NCBI RefSeq assembly: GCF_010183535.1
Contig: NC_071332.1
Span: 7,068,001 to 7,132,000, forward strand
Direction of reading: 5' to 3'
From: Caenorhabditis remanei
Lineage: Eukaryota; Nematoda; Chromadorea; Rhabditida; Rhabditidae
DNA length: 64,000 bases
In this document: positions 21,326-31,246 of the stretch, piece after piece
Layout of the letters: the number at the start of each line of letters is the position of its first letter
How positions within the stretch are numbered: position 1 is the first letter of the stretch
Notes under the pieces: model-generated
What the model was told of the DNA's origin: nothing
Seen by the model: the letters and a program-made list of their open reading frames with translations, nothing else
The model's database searches: none
Translations under genes and position numbers: made by a program

Positions 21326-23096
21326 ATGCCATTACCATGGGCCCAAAAAGAGGAAGAAGAAACAGCTACAACGGAACCTGTTTTTCGAGGAAACGTAGAA
21401 GCGCCAGTCATCAAAAATCCAGTGGCTATTGAGCAGCTTGATCAGTTTTCCTACCGCAAAAGTGAGTAATTCAATCATAATTATTAGCAAAAAGACGACA
21501 TTGAGAATACTATTACAAGAACCTAATTAATACAGATAAGTATCAAAAAATTTTCAGATTGCGGCACTCTCTTCAAGAATCGAGAAACCGTTTCTTCGGC
21601 GAAAGTGAATTGCGACCGTCTCGATGAATTCTGCGAACAAAACATTGTAGTCCTCAACAATGACAGCTCTCAAGTCTCAGATGACTACGATATCGATAAA
21701 GATCTGAAAACCTCGATTACAGACGAAAGGCTGTCAAAGAACTTGATCCGAGTCAGTATCAAATCTCTGAATGCAGTCCAGAGGAAATCAGTGAGAGTAA
21801 TTCGTGATGGATTGGGATTGATGGTCGAGGCCCCAACTGGAATCGGCAAAACGTACGCTTTCTTGATTCCTGCAATCGAAAAGGTTATTGAAGAGAAAAG
21901 AAATCGCTCCATTGAGCCGAAGAAACCTGCTCCTATTGTATTGATTATTGCTAACACCGGAACTCTCGTGAAACAAGTCTACGATAGATGTGAATTAATC
22001 CTCGGATTGAAATGCATGGATGATGTCGAACCGATGCATGATGTCAAGATCGACATGCTGATCGCTGAGCATCACTTTACCAGAGGTTTGAAAAATTGAA
22101 AAAAAAAAGATTGTAAAGAACACGATTCTTCCAGACGCGTGCGACATTGCTTTTGCCACAATGGGCAAGTTGAAAGCAACCATAGAAGCCGGAGATGTCA
22201 TCCTAGATAATTTGAAGATGATCATTCTTGATGAAGCAGATAAAATGATAGACCCCATGGCATTCGGAATGGATATTGATAATATTATGAACAAGTTGAG
22301 TGAAGAAGTCAAGGAGAATCTCCAAGCATGCTTCTTCTCAGCTACTTATCCGAGAGATTCCGACGGTTCCATTGCGTTGACAACAATACAAGAGAAAATG
22401 CTCGGTGACAAACCATGGAGGCTAGTCTATTGTCCGAGAATGCCGGGTTATATAACTCAAAAAGTTATAAGACTACCGAGACCTACAAAAGACATAGCTT
22501 CTCATGACTGGATTGTAAAGATGAATGTCATTCGCAGTCTGATAGATAAGGATCTAGAAGAAACTAACTGCAAGAAAGAGGGACCTTACGAACAAACCAT
22601 TGCTATTTTCTGTGAAACTGTTGGACGAGCCGCACAAGTCGCCACTGCGCTCCGTTTGCTGGGATACAACTTTTCACCTCTTTGTAGGCTTCTCACGAAG
22701 CAACAACAAGCTGTCACAGTCAACGATCTGGAGTTCAAGCGAATTCACGGAGTCGTTTGCACAAATATCATGTCGCGAGGAATCGACGTGTCATCCATTA
22801 AACATGTGAGTGTTAAATATCAATGTTATTCATCGCCGGCTGTATCTTTTCAGACAATCATCATGGAGATGTCGAACCAATTTGATACATATAAGCACCG
22901 TATTGGACGTGTCGGACGGGACGGAAATGGAGGTACTGCGACCGTATTGATTGATCATAATACACTGCTCAATGGACGCTCGGCTGCTATCATTGATCAG
23001 TTGTACACATTCATGGATCAAAGCGAACAAGAAATTCCCGAATGGTTGAAACAATGGTTCAGATCGCGTCACCCACAGGATTTTGATTATGCGTAG
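21326..23096 (+). CDS. Divergent DEAD-box RNA helicase
   Basis: Four exons, 21326-21461, 21558-22085, 22135-22805 and 22854-23096, give 525 residues. Helicase motifs seen in order: a Q-like NAVQ (about residue 117), motif I APTGIGKT (about 137), motif II DEAD (about 254), motif III SAT, motif V SRGID and motif VI HRIGRVGR. Catalytic Walker A/B and Arg-finger residues are therefore intact. Motif Ia reads ANTGTL rather than PTREL, and motif Ib reads ATMGKL rather than TPGR, so the RNA-contact surface is divergent. The N terminus (residues 1-100) is acidic and unique. Likely an ATP-dependent RNA helicase or RNP remodeller. The subfamily cannot be fixed, although the general layout resembles worm germline-type DEAD proteins. 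Confidence 0.82.
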
Positions 23097-23804
23097 TGAA
23101 CAAATTAATTATGCGTAGTGAACCATGCTTTAAAATGTATCTCTTAATCTATTTTGTATTTTACCTGCCATGAGGCTACAATTTCTTATGTATTTTTGCT
23201 ATTATCAATAAGAAAGTACGCAGTTGGTGGAGGATGCCATCAAAAACTATTAATATGAGACCCTCGGTAACCGATCCTCTATCAATTAAAGGCAGATAAT
23301 TGGTAAAAATCTAAATGATCCGACTATTTTTTTCATGCTCTGTTCACTTCTTTTGCCCAGACCACCTTCCTTGAGAAGCCGCTTCCATTTGGAATTGGGA
23401 AATCCCAGAACCATCGGAACAGATGAATCTCCTTATTAATTTTGAGCAGTTTGAAGTTTGAAGCTTCAGAATGATAATTCAAAGGACGCGAAAGAAAACT
23501 TGTTAGGAAGCCACAATGCAGAGAGCAAAAAGAAGAAATTTAGAGCACTTTTTCTATCTGTAGATGTCTTCTAATGAACTCAATCGTTAACTTCATATTC
23601 TAGCAACCAGTGAACCTGACTATCATATAGCTCTTTATTAATTAAAAACATAAATTGGCGAGCAATAAACCCAAACTGGCTGCTCTAATAAATAAATAAA
23701 ACAATCATTTAACCCGAGAGAATAGGAGAGACTTGAAGGCGCGGGGGGATTGTGATGGGACGGCGGGGTGCTGATATAGAACGAGTAGAGAAGACATTTA
23801 TAGC
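23097..23804. other. Intergenic, convergent 3' ends
   Basis: 708 bp between the helicase (+) and crt-1 (-). It contains a short direct duplication at the helicase stop (AATTATGCGTAGTGAAC repeated about 23085-23120). AATAAA-rich sequence (23685-23700) on the + strand and TTTATT-type signals serve the two 3' ends. No gene seen. Confidence 0.5.
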
Positions 23805-25097
23805 TTAGAGCTCATCATGGCCTTCTTCCTCTTCCTTTTCCTCCTCCTCATCATCGTCCTTCTTGGCCTCCTTTTCCTCCTCAGCCTTCTTACGAGCCTC
23901 CTCCTCAGCCTTACGAGTTTCTTCGTCGGCCTTCTCCTTCTTTTCCTTTTCAACAGTCTTCAGCTTGTCGAAGGTCTCGGCGGCGTGAGCCTCGGCCTCT
24001 TCAACTGAATCGGTGATGATGACGTTATCGAAGATGGTTCCAGACTTCACCTGAAAATTTGTGAATTAGAAAATAGAATGCAAATGAAATTTTGTTCTTA
24101 CCTGCCACAAATCGAATCCGATGGCTCCCCAGTTATCGTAAGCGTAAAGCTCATCATCAGGTGTGTATTCTGGGTTCTCGATTTCTGGGTGGATCCATTT
24201 TCCCTTGTAAGCTGGGTTCTTGATCTGCTTTGGCTTCCACTCTCCCTTGTATTCTGGGTTATCGATCATTGGTGGCTCCCACTCTCCGTCCATCTCATCA
24301 TCCCAGTCTTCTGGCTTCTTGGCATCTGGATCTGGGATGTGCTCTGGCTTCTCCCAGTCTTCTGGCTTGACATCTTCGGCGTCATCGATGTACTCACGCT
24401 CGTCCCAGTCTTCTGGCTTCTTTGCGTCTGGATCCTTGATCTTCTTGGCTGGGAGAAGGTCCCAGTCCTCCTCGAGCGATCCGGTTTGAGCGCTTTCTCC
24501 GTCAATCTTGACCTCATAGGTGTTGTCAGAGTTGAGGATAAGGGTGTAGAGGTGGGTGAGTTCGTCACTCTTGCAAGTGATTTCCTTCTTGATGAGCTTG
24601 TTCTCTCCCTTGTAGTTGAGAATGACGTGGACGCGGCGAGTTGGTCCGCAGATATCTGGACCGAACATCACGTTGTATGGGGTCTCTCCGTGGAAATCAG
24701 CCAAATCAGCATCACCTCTCATGACCTATAAAGAGATTATTAGAATTTTATATTGAAATATCAACGAGGTACTCACCTTGACGTAACCACCTCCGCAATC
24801 GATTCCTTGCTCGTGCTTGACGGTGTATTGGATGACAAGGGTCTTTCCTTTGTTGGAGAACTCCTTGTCGAACTTGGCGGCACGAGAGTAGAACTTGGCA
24901 TCTTGGCTAGTCTTGATTCCTTGATCACGGGACTCAACATCGAAGAATTTTCCGGCGGAGAGCTTGAAAGTTCCGAAGTCATCCTTGTGCTTCGATTGAA
25001 CCCATCTCTTTTCCCATGAGGCGTCGTTGAACTCTTCCTTGAAGTAAACTTCGGCCGTTACGGCGGCGACAATCGCTAACAGGCAAAGGGATTTCAT
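23805..25097 (-). CDS. crt-1: Calreticulin, ER calcium-binding lectin chaperone
   Basis: Three exons, 25097-24777, 24725-24102 and 24050-23805, give 396 residues. The signal peptide is MKSLCLLAIVAAVTA. The lectin N-domain has VYFKEEFND, the CGGGYVK segment and FGPDICGPTRRVH. The P-domain carries three type-1 repeats (K-K/V-P-E-D-W-D/E) and three type-2 repeats (G-x-W-x-P, NPEYKGEW). The C-domain is Lys/Glu-rich then strongly acidic, ending in the ER-retrieval signal HDEL. Family knowledge: it binds monoglucosylated glycoproteins and buffers ER Ca2+. In C. elegans it matters for stress resistance, fertility and necrotic neuron death. Codon use is strongly biased toward C. elegans optimal codons (GAG, AAG, GTC), fitting high expression. 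The promoter has ERSE/UPRE-like motifs. Confidence 0.97.
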
Positions 25098-26391
25098 TTC
25101 GTTTCCGATAAAACGACACCAAGTTGATTCTGTAAAAAAAACGGTTTTGATTTTGAAAGGGTACCAAAATAAACGAGAAATTGAGATGCGCGGTGAAAAC
25201 AACACGACAAAAACGATAAAACCAATTCCAGGAGAAGGGAACTGAAAACAAACCCTTGATAGGAGCAAAACTGAAACTGATGGTGTACTGAGCTCGACTG
25301 CGGCATCCACCGAGTAAGTCGACGTGTCTCTTGCGTGGCTGACACGGCTCGAGGTGCGGCGCGTTGATTGGCCCACGTCTGCCTGCGACCAATCAACGCT
25401 CGCCACACATCTAAAGAAGGCGGGGCAAAACCAACGCGAGGCCACGTCGCGTGTAGGCCTCGCACTGCGAAAAGTGGACGAGAGAGTATGTGAGTGGAAG
25501 AGACGCATAAAGAGCATTCGGGATAAGGCAAGAAGAATGACCTTGGCAGTTGGACAGCAGGCCAACAGAGGGTTTTATGATAGGATCAGCAAAGAGATGG
25601 GTCATCGAACAGAAGATGAAGACTATGGGAAAAAAACAAATGTGTGCTAGCGTTTTGTCGCCGTTAGAGCAGTATATTTCAGTTATGCGGATTTCAATGC
25701 TTCCCTAATCGTTTCAAATCTTTATCAGAAGGATTTGAGTAGTTAACACATCAATAAGTTGATTAGATGAAAATATAACTGTTTCTGTTACCCTAATTTT
25801 CAGAAGAAAAATAAAGAAACTACTAGAAATCACAAACCAGGAAACATAGTGGCTGCAATTAAAAAAATAGCAAAAAGGGAAACTAGAGAAAAGAAATAGA
25901 GTGACAACGTTGAAAAACGCGCTCATCGAGTGAAACGAACATCTGGGTTGTTCAAACCCGGGCTCGCATTTATTTTCGCGCCGATCATTTGTGTTTGCGT
26001 CCATTGCGGTCTTTTGGTTGTCGACCGTAGTACTTCTGGAAGTTTTAGCTCTTGTCTCTATTGCGACTACTGAAATTCAACGGGATAATAGAATATTTCC
26101 ACAGTTCAAAGTTTTCGTTCTTATCAATTGATAAGTGCAGTAAACTGTCCTTATCATATGGTTCTAATAAAAGTACACCACCCTTACTTGATATCATTAC
26201 AAAGCCTGAAATAGTTTTAAACTATGATTGTTAAATTAAACGTTTGAAAAAGTGCATATTTTATTAGTGATTTTTCTCGACCGATACTGCAAGGTACATT
26301 GCAAACAAATCCGCAATGAAAGTAAACACAAGTCTTCTCAAATATTTATTTGGGGGAGGGGACTGGTCAAGGAAAAACTGAGAGTTACTCG
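25098..26391. other. Intergenic: crt-1 promoter and 3' flank of the small secreted gene
   Basis: 1.3 kb. The part nearest crt-1 is GC-rich with stress-element-like motifs (separate entry). The rest is AT-rich. Open frames on both strands across 25324-25650 run through the GC-rich promoter DNA and show no splice or family support. Confidence 0.5.
25310..25460 (-). promoter_or_regulatory. crt-1 promoter with ER-stress-element-like motifs
   Basis: About 210-360 bp upstream of the crt-1 ATG the DNA becomes GC-rich. On the + strand CCAAT-N9-CCACA occurs at 25389-25407, one base off the ERSE consensus CCAAT-N9-CCACG. An opposed CCAAT box (ATTGG, 25367-25371) lies 17 bp away. GCCACGTCGC (25441-25450) carries the GACGTGG core of XBP-1/ATF6 sites on its complement. 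These motifs fit the known unfolded-protein-response control of calreticulin genes. Binding itself is inferred. Confidence 0.6.
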
Positions 26392-27206
26392 TTAGCCACG
26401 TATGAGTTCCACTGTTTTGTCGCACTCGCAAGCCACACGGGCTCGGCTCACCTGAAAAATAAGGTTTATCTGTTTTGTAAAGTTTTCAACTTACTTCAGA
26501 ACTCCATGAAACTGCATTTCGAACGAAGAGACGAAGTCGATCACAAGTTGAAGTGAGATAAGGAAATCGGTAAATTACAGCGAAGTTGGAATTGTGTTGT
26601 CTGGAATTGAAAACAATTTCTCGGAAGTTAAACCTAATCTACGACAAAGGGAAATAGCTACTTTTTGGCATACATGCTATTAATTTCCTGTCACATTTCT
26701 AAAAACTCTTTAAAAAAAGCAACAGACATACACCGGTGTCTTTGTAATTTCCGGACAAAACTCGTTTGTTGAAATCCCAGAATACTTTTGTAATCTGCTC
26801 AACTCGTAATCCATATGCCCCATATTTCTGTTGACTGTTGTGTTTTTCCATGGAAATACAGTGACTATTTTGGTCTCTCCTCCTGCACATTTTCCGGTGG
26901 TGATACTGAAAATTGTTTAGATTTGATTTGGAATAAACTAAATTTGAAACTTACACATGATCTCTTTGAGGAGGTCGAGGAACTAGAGAAGCAAAAAGAG
27001 GAAATTGAGAAAGAATTGGAGCAAATCCACTAAATATTGGATTGCTCGGAAGAGTTGGAAGATTAGGAAACATTTGAACAGAATGACAACTATTCACCTG
27101 AACTCTTTTTACTTGATTAATTGAATAGAGCATTAAGACAACTAACACAGTCAATGCACATCTCGAGAATATAAAATCCAAGAGTAAAAATAACAGAAAC
27201 TTTCAT
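26392..27206 (-). CDS. Small secreted protein, not recognised
   Basis: Five short exons, 27206-27147, 27097-26955, 26905-26732, 26600-26495 and 26451-26392, join in phase to 180 residues. The introns are 49, 49, 131 and 43 bp with standard donors (GTTAGT, GTAAGT, GTATGT, GTAAGT). A signal peptide (MKVSVIFTLGFYILEMCIDC) is followed by a Pro/Phe-rich stretch (FPNLPTLPSNPIFSG) and then a compact domain with Cys residues: ITTGKCAGGETKIVTVFPW, STNEFCPEITKTP, YRFPYLTSTCDRLRLFVRN and VACECDKTVELI. The even spacing of hydrophobic residues suggests a beta-rich extracellular fold stabilised by two or three disulfides. I recognise no family. The model rests on splice signals and phase, and no single exon is long enough to be obvious. 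Confidence 0.66.
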
Positions 27207-27500
27207 GGAAATATGAAAAACGACTAAAAGAAGTAGAAGAAGTACAAGGAATATTCAGAAAACTGTTCATAGTTTGCACTATTTGCCTGGAAAATAATCA
27301 TAAATTGATCATCTGAAATACATATATACAGTAGTGGGAATCTGTAAGCGTACAAACATGTGTATTACGTAAGAAAAATAGATTGATGCATCAATCTATT
27401 GATGTGGAAAAATGGTTTTTTGGTCAAATGTTCAGAGTTTGGAAGAATTTGGAGATTTGGAAATACTTGAATATTGCGTAATACCGGAACTGTATCTCGA
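27207..27500. other. Upstream region of the small secreted gene
   Basis: About 290 bp, AT-rich, between the secreted-protein start and the foldback element. It contains a perfect 22-bp palindrome at 27378-27399 centred on TGATGCATCA. Confidence 0.5.
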
Positions 27501-28917
27501 TACTTTTAAGGCAAATACTCATTGACTACGGTACTCATTGCCTACGGTTACTCATTGACTACGCTGTCTCATTGCCTACTCATACTCATTGCCTACGGTC
27601 AGCTCATTGACTACGCTTGGCTCATTGCCTATATATACTCATTGCCTACGCTTGACTCTTTGACTACGCTTGGCTCTTTGCCTACTCTTGCTCATTGCCT
27701 ACGCTCGGCTCATTGACTCCCTTTTTTTTACTTTATAGCAGAGATTTTGGAACTGGTAATTGGTGAATACCTACACTTTATATATAGGTTTCTGGTTAAT
27801 TTGAGATTTGTTGTTGGGACATAAGAGCATGTGTTTCCCAAGATTGTGAAGTACAATCTAAAGTAGTCGAAGAAGGGTCCTGATCATAGAATAAGTTGAA
27901 CCAGTGGGTAATTTTCGGAGCTCTGATAATGGGTACTTCAGTGGGATTATCATAGGGTAGATCAAGTCCAATGTCTTGTACTGAAAACAAAGAAGCTCTC
28001 CCTCTTCTTTTCTTCTTGCAGTAAGAGGGTACCTCTATCTGGCAGCAATTCTCTGGATGACTCATATACTACTACATTTATCTACTTTCCTATATTTGAT
28101 AAATAGCCAATACCTAAATTATTCCTTGGTTAAATTATTTCATATTTGAACCCTATAGTTTCGTATGTAAACTCTATAATTACCCATTCAGATCGTATAG
28201 GTTCGAGCTTACAAAGTTCTGTCCAACTCTAGAACTTTTAATTTAAAAAGAAAAGCCGAATCCGGGGGGTACACTCGGGGACCTTCTCTTGTCAGAACTC
28301 ATTGAAGTTGAATTTAACTACCTAATTCAGATTTTTCCAGATTGTGTCCTAATTTTAGACAAATGATTTAGTTAAAGTTGTTGTGAATAGGGAGCGATTG
28401 AACAATCATAACCAGAAATAATAGTAATTCTAGGCTTTACAGCTGTGTATTATCCTATCCAAAAACATTGCCTGAATCACGCAGCTCCCTAAATAGAAGT
28501 TGAGTCCACAATGAAATAACTTATACAGAAACCTACGCCATCAAACATCTGCATTGAGAGTTGACCTTCAGGATAATGGTATCAGTTTCTAAATTGCGTA
28601 CTCCTTATTGTTATTGCAAACTTTCATGAAACGTTCCTTGGGCTCGTGTATTCACCAATTACCAGTTCCAAAATCTCTGCTATAAAGTAAAAAAAAGGGA
28701 GTCAATGAGCCGAGCGTAGGCAATGAGCAAGAGTAGGCAAAGAGCCAAGCGTAGTCAAAGAGTCAAGCGTAGGCAATGAGTATATATAGGCAATGAGCCA
28801 AGCGTAGTCAATGAGCTGACCGTAGGCAATGAGTATGAGTAGGCAATGAGACAGCGTAGTCAATGAGTAACCGTAGGCAATGAGTACCGTAGTCAATGAG
28901 TATTTGCCTACTTTTAA
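27501..28917. mobile_element. Foldback-type DNA transposon with perfect 261-bp terminal repeats and 9-bp target duplication
   Basis: The element is 27510-28908 (1399 bp). Its terminal inverted repeats, 27510-27770 and 28648-28908, matched base for base where I compared them. They begin GGCAAATACTCATTGACTAC and consist of tandem copies of a roughly 16-bp unit (CTCATTGmCTACGnnn). The identical 9-mer TACTTTTAA lies directly outside both ends (27501-27509 and 28909-28917). Long TIRs built from tandem repeats recall foldback elements, and a 9-bp duplication is typical of Mutator-like (MULE) and FB-type transposition. The inner 877 bp hold no transposase that I recognise, so this copy is probably non-autonomous. 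Confidence 0.85.
27796..28065 (-). CDS. Hypothetical 89-residue ORF inside the foldback element
   Basis: An ATG-initiated open frame occupies part of the unique centre of the element. The product contains a basic cluster (CKKKRRGR) and Cys residues near the start (ENCCQIEVPSYC). No splice sites, membrane segment or known domain are evident. It could be a fragment of a transposon protein, captured host sequence or chance. Confidence 0.3.
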   Translation of the reverse strand: MSHPENCCQIEVPSYCKKKRRGRASLFSVQDIGLDLPYDNPTEVPIIRAPKITHWFNLFYDQDPSSTTLDCTSQSWETHALMSQQQISN

Positions 28918-29890
28918 TGCTTTGTTCAGTTTCCAATACACAAGTTATTCGGGAAGATTTCCAGGTTAATCGTTATGCCATCTAAGGAATCACACTCTGA
29001 TCCAGAACCCGATTCCATCGAAAACAAATCGAACATCTCTCCATCCTATCTTCTCTAGACACATTGAAACATTGCATTATGCATGTGTTATGTGTCCGAA
29101 TTCATGACTAATAAACATCACATAACACATGATACGGAGGAAGCTTCTCGAGAAAGAAACTCGTTATTTTCTCGAATTCGTCAATGGAATGATGTACATA
29201 ATATGTTCTTTTGGAACATAAGAACATGTGATTTTCCTGAAAAAAGTGGGTGATCTTGATAGATCAGATTGTTTGATAAAGAACTTCTGAAATGACGTTC
29301 AGGTCTTCTGAATGTTACCGGTAGCAGCTTACCAAATTACAGTAACCTTTCTACAGTATTCTTTATACAAAAATTGCAAAACCCCAGAAATTGGTCTTCC
29401 TACAGTTCATAGTTCACTAGAACTTTCTAGAAGTTTCTCCACTCTCCATCATCATCATCATTCCTCTTGAACAATTAGCTGGAGAAGGGTGTGTTGGTCA
29501 GTCACTATCCGTCATTCAGTCAAAATCCGCACCGCTTCCTTTTCACGCAACTTTCACTCGTTCCGACCCGTACCAACACAACATTGCATAATGCGTACGC
29601 ACTGGGACGACGACGTCGGCGACGAATCCAACGATGTGGGGGATCACCCTCCCTTCGAAGCGTCGCGGACCGTCCGTGGCGACCGATGACCCCTTTTGCG
29701 GGAGGGCGCGCGCGCAACGGGAAGCAGTGAAATCAAGAGAATTAGGTCAGTGAGAGGACGACTTTCGTTTTCCAAATTTCATACTTTCTCTCTTCCCCCA
29801 CACACCAACACACTTATACACCGGACACTTTCCCTCTCTCTTTTCGAGAAAACCTTTTGGCAACAAGAAGGTTCTGAAAGTAATTTACTT
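28918..29890 (+). other. Intergenic, upstream region of the bZIP gene
   Basis: Contains a (CAT)n run (29447-29461). A GC-rich stretch (about 29500-29730, with CGTCGCGGACCGTC-like sequence) is likely promoter/5' UTR of the bZIP gene. A 27-codon ATG frame at 28977-29060 has no support as an exon. Confidence 0.5.
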
Positions 29891-30869
29891 ATGGCTTCAT
29901 GTCACGAGCCATCCACTTTCAAGAGTCTTTGTGCTCATCCATCAACTCTCACAACTCCATTCGATGTTTCACCCTATTCCTCAGCTTTTCATCTTCCCAT
30001 TCATCCAGCTCTTCTGTCGAATTCACATCTGCTACATCTGAATACTTATAACGTAAGTTTTGATTTCAGAGATATCTTTCTGATACATTTTTAATCAAGA
30101 GTTGACTACAGTAACCGAACGCCCTAGTTTTCAGCCAACATCCTATGATCCAACTGATCGACTCTTCGAACAAAACAATAATAACAGTGAGAAAGCTGAA
30201 GTAAGTTTGCATATTTTTTACTTCAACTCCACATTCTAAAATTTTCAGTCTTGCTCATCCCGAGATAGTAGTCATGACTCATCATCCCCCACCTCAACAG
30301 GAGGAAGCAGTCGGGATAATGTGATTGTGAGAAACGAATCAAAAAGGAAGAAGGTAGGTCATTTTCCCTTTGAAATAGAGAAACTAAACCTTTGATTTGC
30401 AGGATCAAGTAAAAGATGAAGCGTATTGGGAGCGTCGACGAAAGAACAATGATGCAGCAAAAAGAAGTCGTGATCAGCGGAGAGTAAAAGAAGATGAAAT
30501 GGCTTTGAGAGCAGCAAATCTGGAACATGAGAACATGTTACTTCGAGTTGAATTGGATCAGTTGAGAGCTGAGACTGACAAGTTGAGAACACTGATATTA
30601 ACGACACCTTCGACGTCAATTACAGTGAGTAAAATTATTTGTCGAATTTCCAATTCTAAGCTGAAATATTCCAGATTCCTATACCATTACATCCAATTGC
30701 TCCGCTAACTCAATTAGCTCCTACAACTCTTCTCACTACACAATCTCCATCTTCAGTGATAACAACGAGTCAAATATTTGCACCTCTTCCTTTAAAAATC
30801 CCCACAACCCCTCCCCCATCATCGCTTCTTCGAAGTACAGTACTTGTTAGCAACTCTTCAAAAACTTGA
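29891..30869 (+). CDS. PAR-type bZIP transcription factor (CES-2/HLF-like)
   Basis: Five exons: 29891-30052, 30135-30200, 30249-30353, 30403-30624 and 30675-30869 (750 nt, 249 residues). The N-terminal half is Ser/Pro/His-rich. A Ser cluster ([19 protein letters not shown]) precedes the basic region. [20 protein letters not shown] is the PAR-family basic region: the N-x-x-A-A-x-R-S-R contact motif and the YW..RR.KNN lead-in are intact. The leucine zipper follows (about residues 146-185, [20 protein letters not shown]). The C terminus is Pro/Thr/Leu-rich. Family knowledge: PAR bZIPs bind TTAYRTAA sites. In worms CES-2 controls neuron-specific cell death, and this is a separate paralogue. An earlier in-frame TTG was not used because the ATG at 29891 starts the conserved-looking segment. 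Confidence 0.88.
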
Positions 30870-31246
30870 ATTGTTCTAAACATCCCTTTCCCCCACTTGT
30901 TTGTAATTATTGAATAGTCGAGCCAGTACTCCAAAAAATCGTGAATTTCTGTGATCAAATGAATTAACCGATGTAATGAAATAAACTGTAATAAGTCTTT
31001 CTATAAAACGTTCTCTTTTTATTAGAAACAACAATTATTTTTGAACACGCGCCATAATTATTTCTCGCGGTCTAGTATTTCACCTTGATGGCCTAGAATT
31101 CTCCGCAGTATGTAGATTTACGGGAGGCGTTCCTCGATTTTTGCAAACGTTGCCTTTCCATTTTTTTTGCCAAAAAGTTGTCGTTTTCTCTATTTTTCTG
31201 TTATTTTTTTCGATAGGAATTGATAAAATATCGATTAAACTTTCAG
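30870..31246 (+). other. Spacer between the bZIP and CWF19L1-like genes with trans-splice site
   Basis: 377 bp. AATAAA near 30979 probably ends the bZIP transcript. TTTCAG at 31241-31246 abuts the CWF19L1-like ATG directly, indicating trans-splicing. The two genes could therefore be an operon, though a separate promoter in this AT-rich stretch is equally possible. Confidence 0.45.

Noticed and set aside
24078..24731. 217-codon + strand ORF opposite crt-1
   Set aside because: Exact antisense shadow of the calreticulin P-domain exon, produced by its biased codons.
25324..25650. 108-codon + strand ORF divergent from crt-1
   Set aside because: Runs through the GC-rich promoter; several frames are open there and none shows domain or splice support.
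25935..25975. tRNA-like T-loop sequence (GGTTGTTCAAACCC)
   Set aside because: No acceptor stem, A box or anticodon arm can be formed around it.
27522..28941. Matching 64- and 79-codon ORFs at the two ends of the foldback element
   Set aside because: They are the tandem repeat of the TIRs read in an accidentally open frame, identical in both arms because the arms are identical.
29489..29730. Overlapping ORFs in three frames upstream of the bZIP gene
   Set aside because: GC-rich promoter sequence leaves all frames open; no start or splice evidence.
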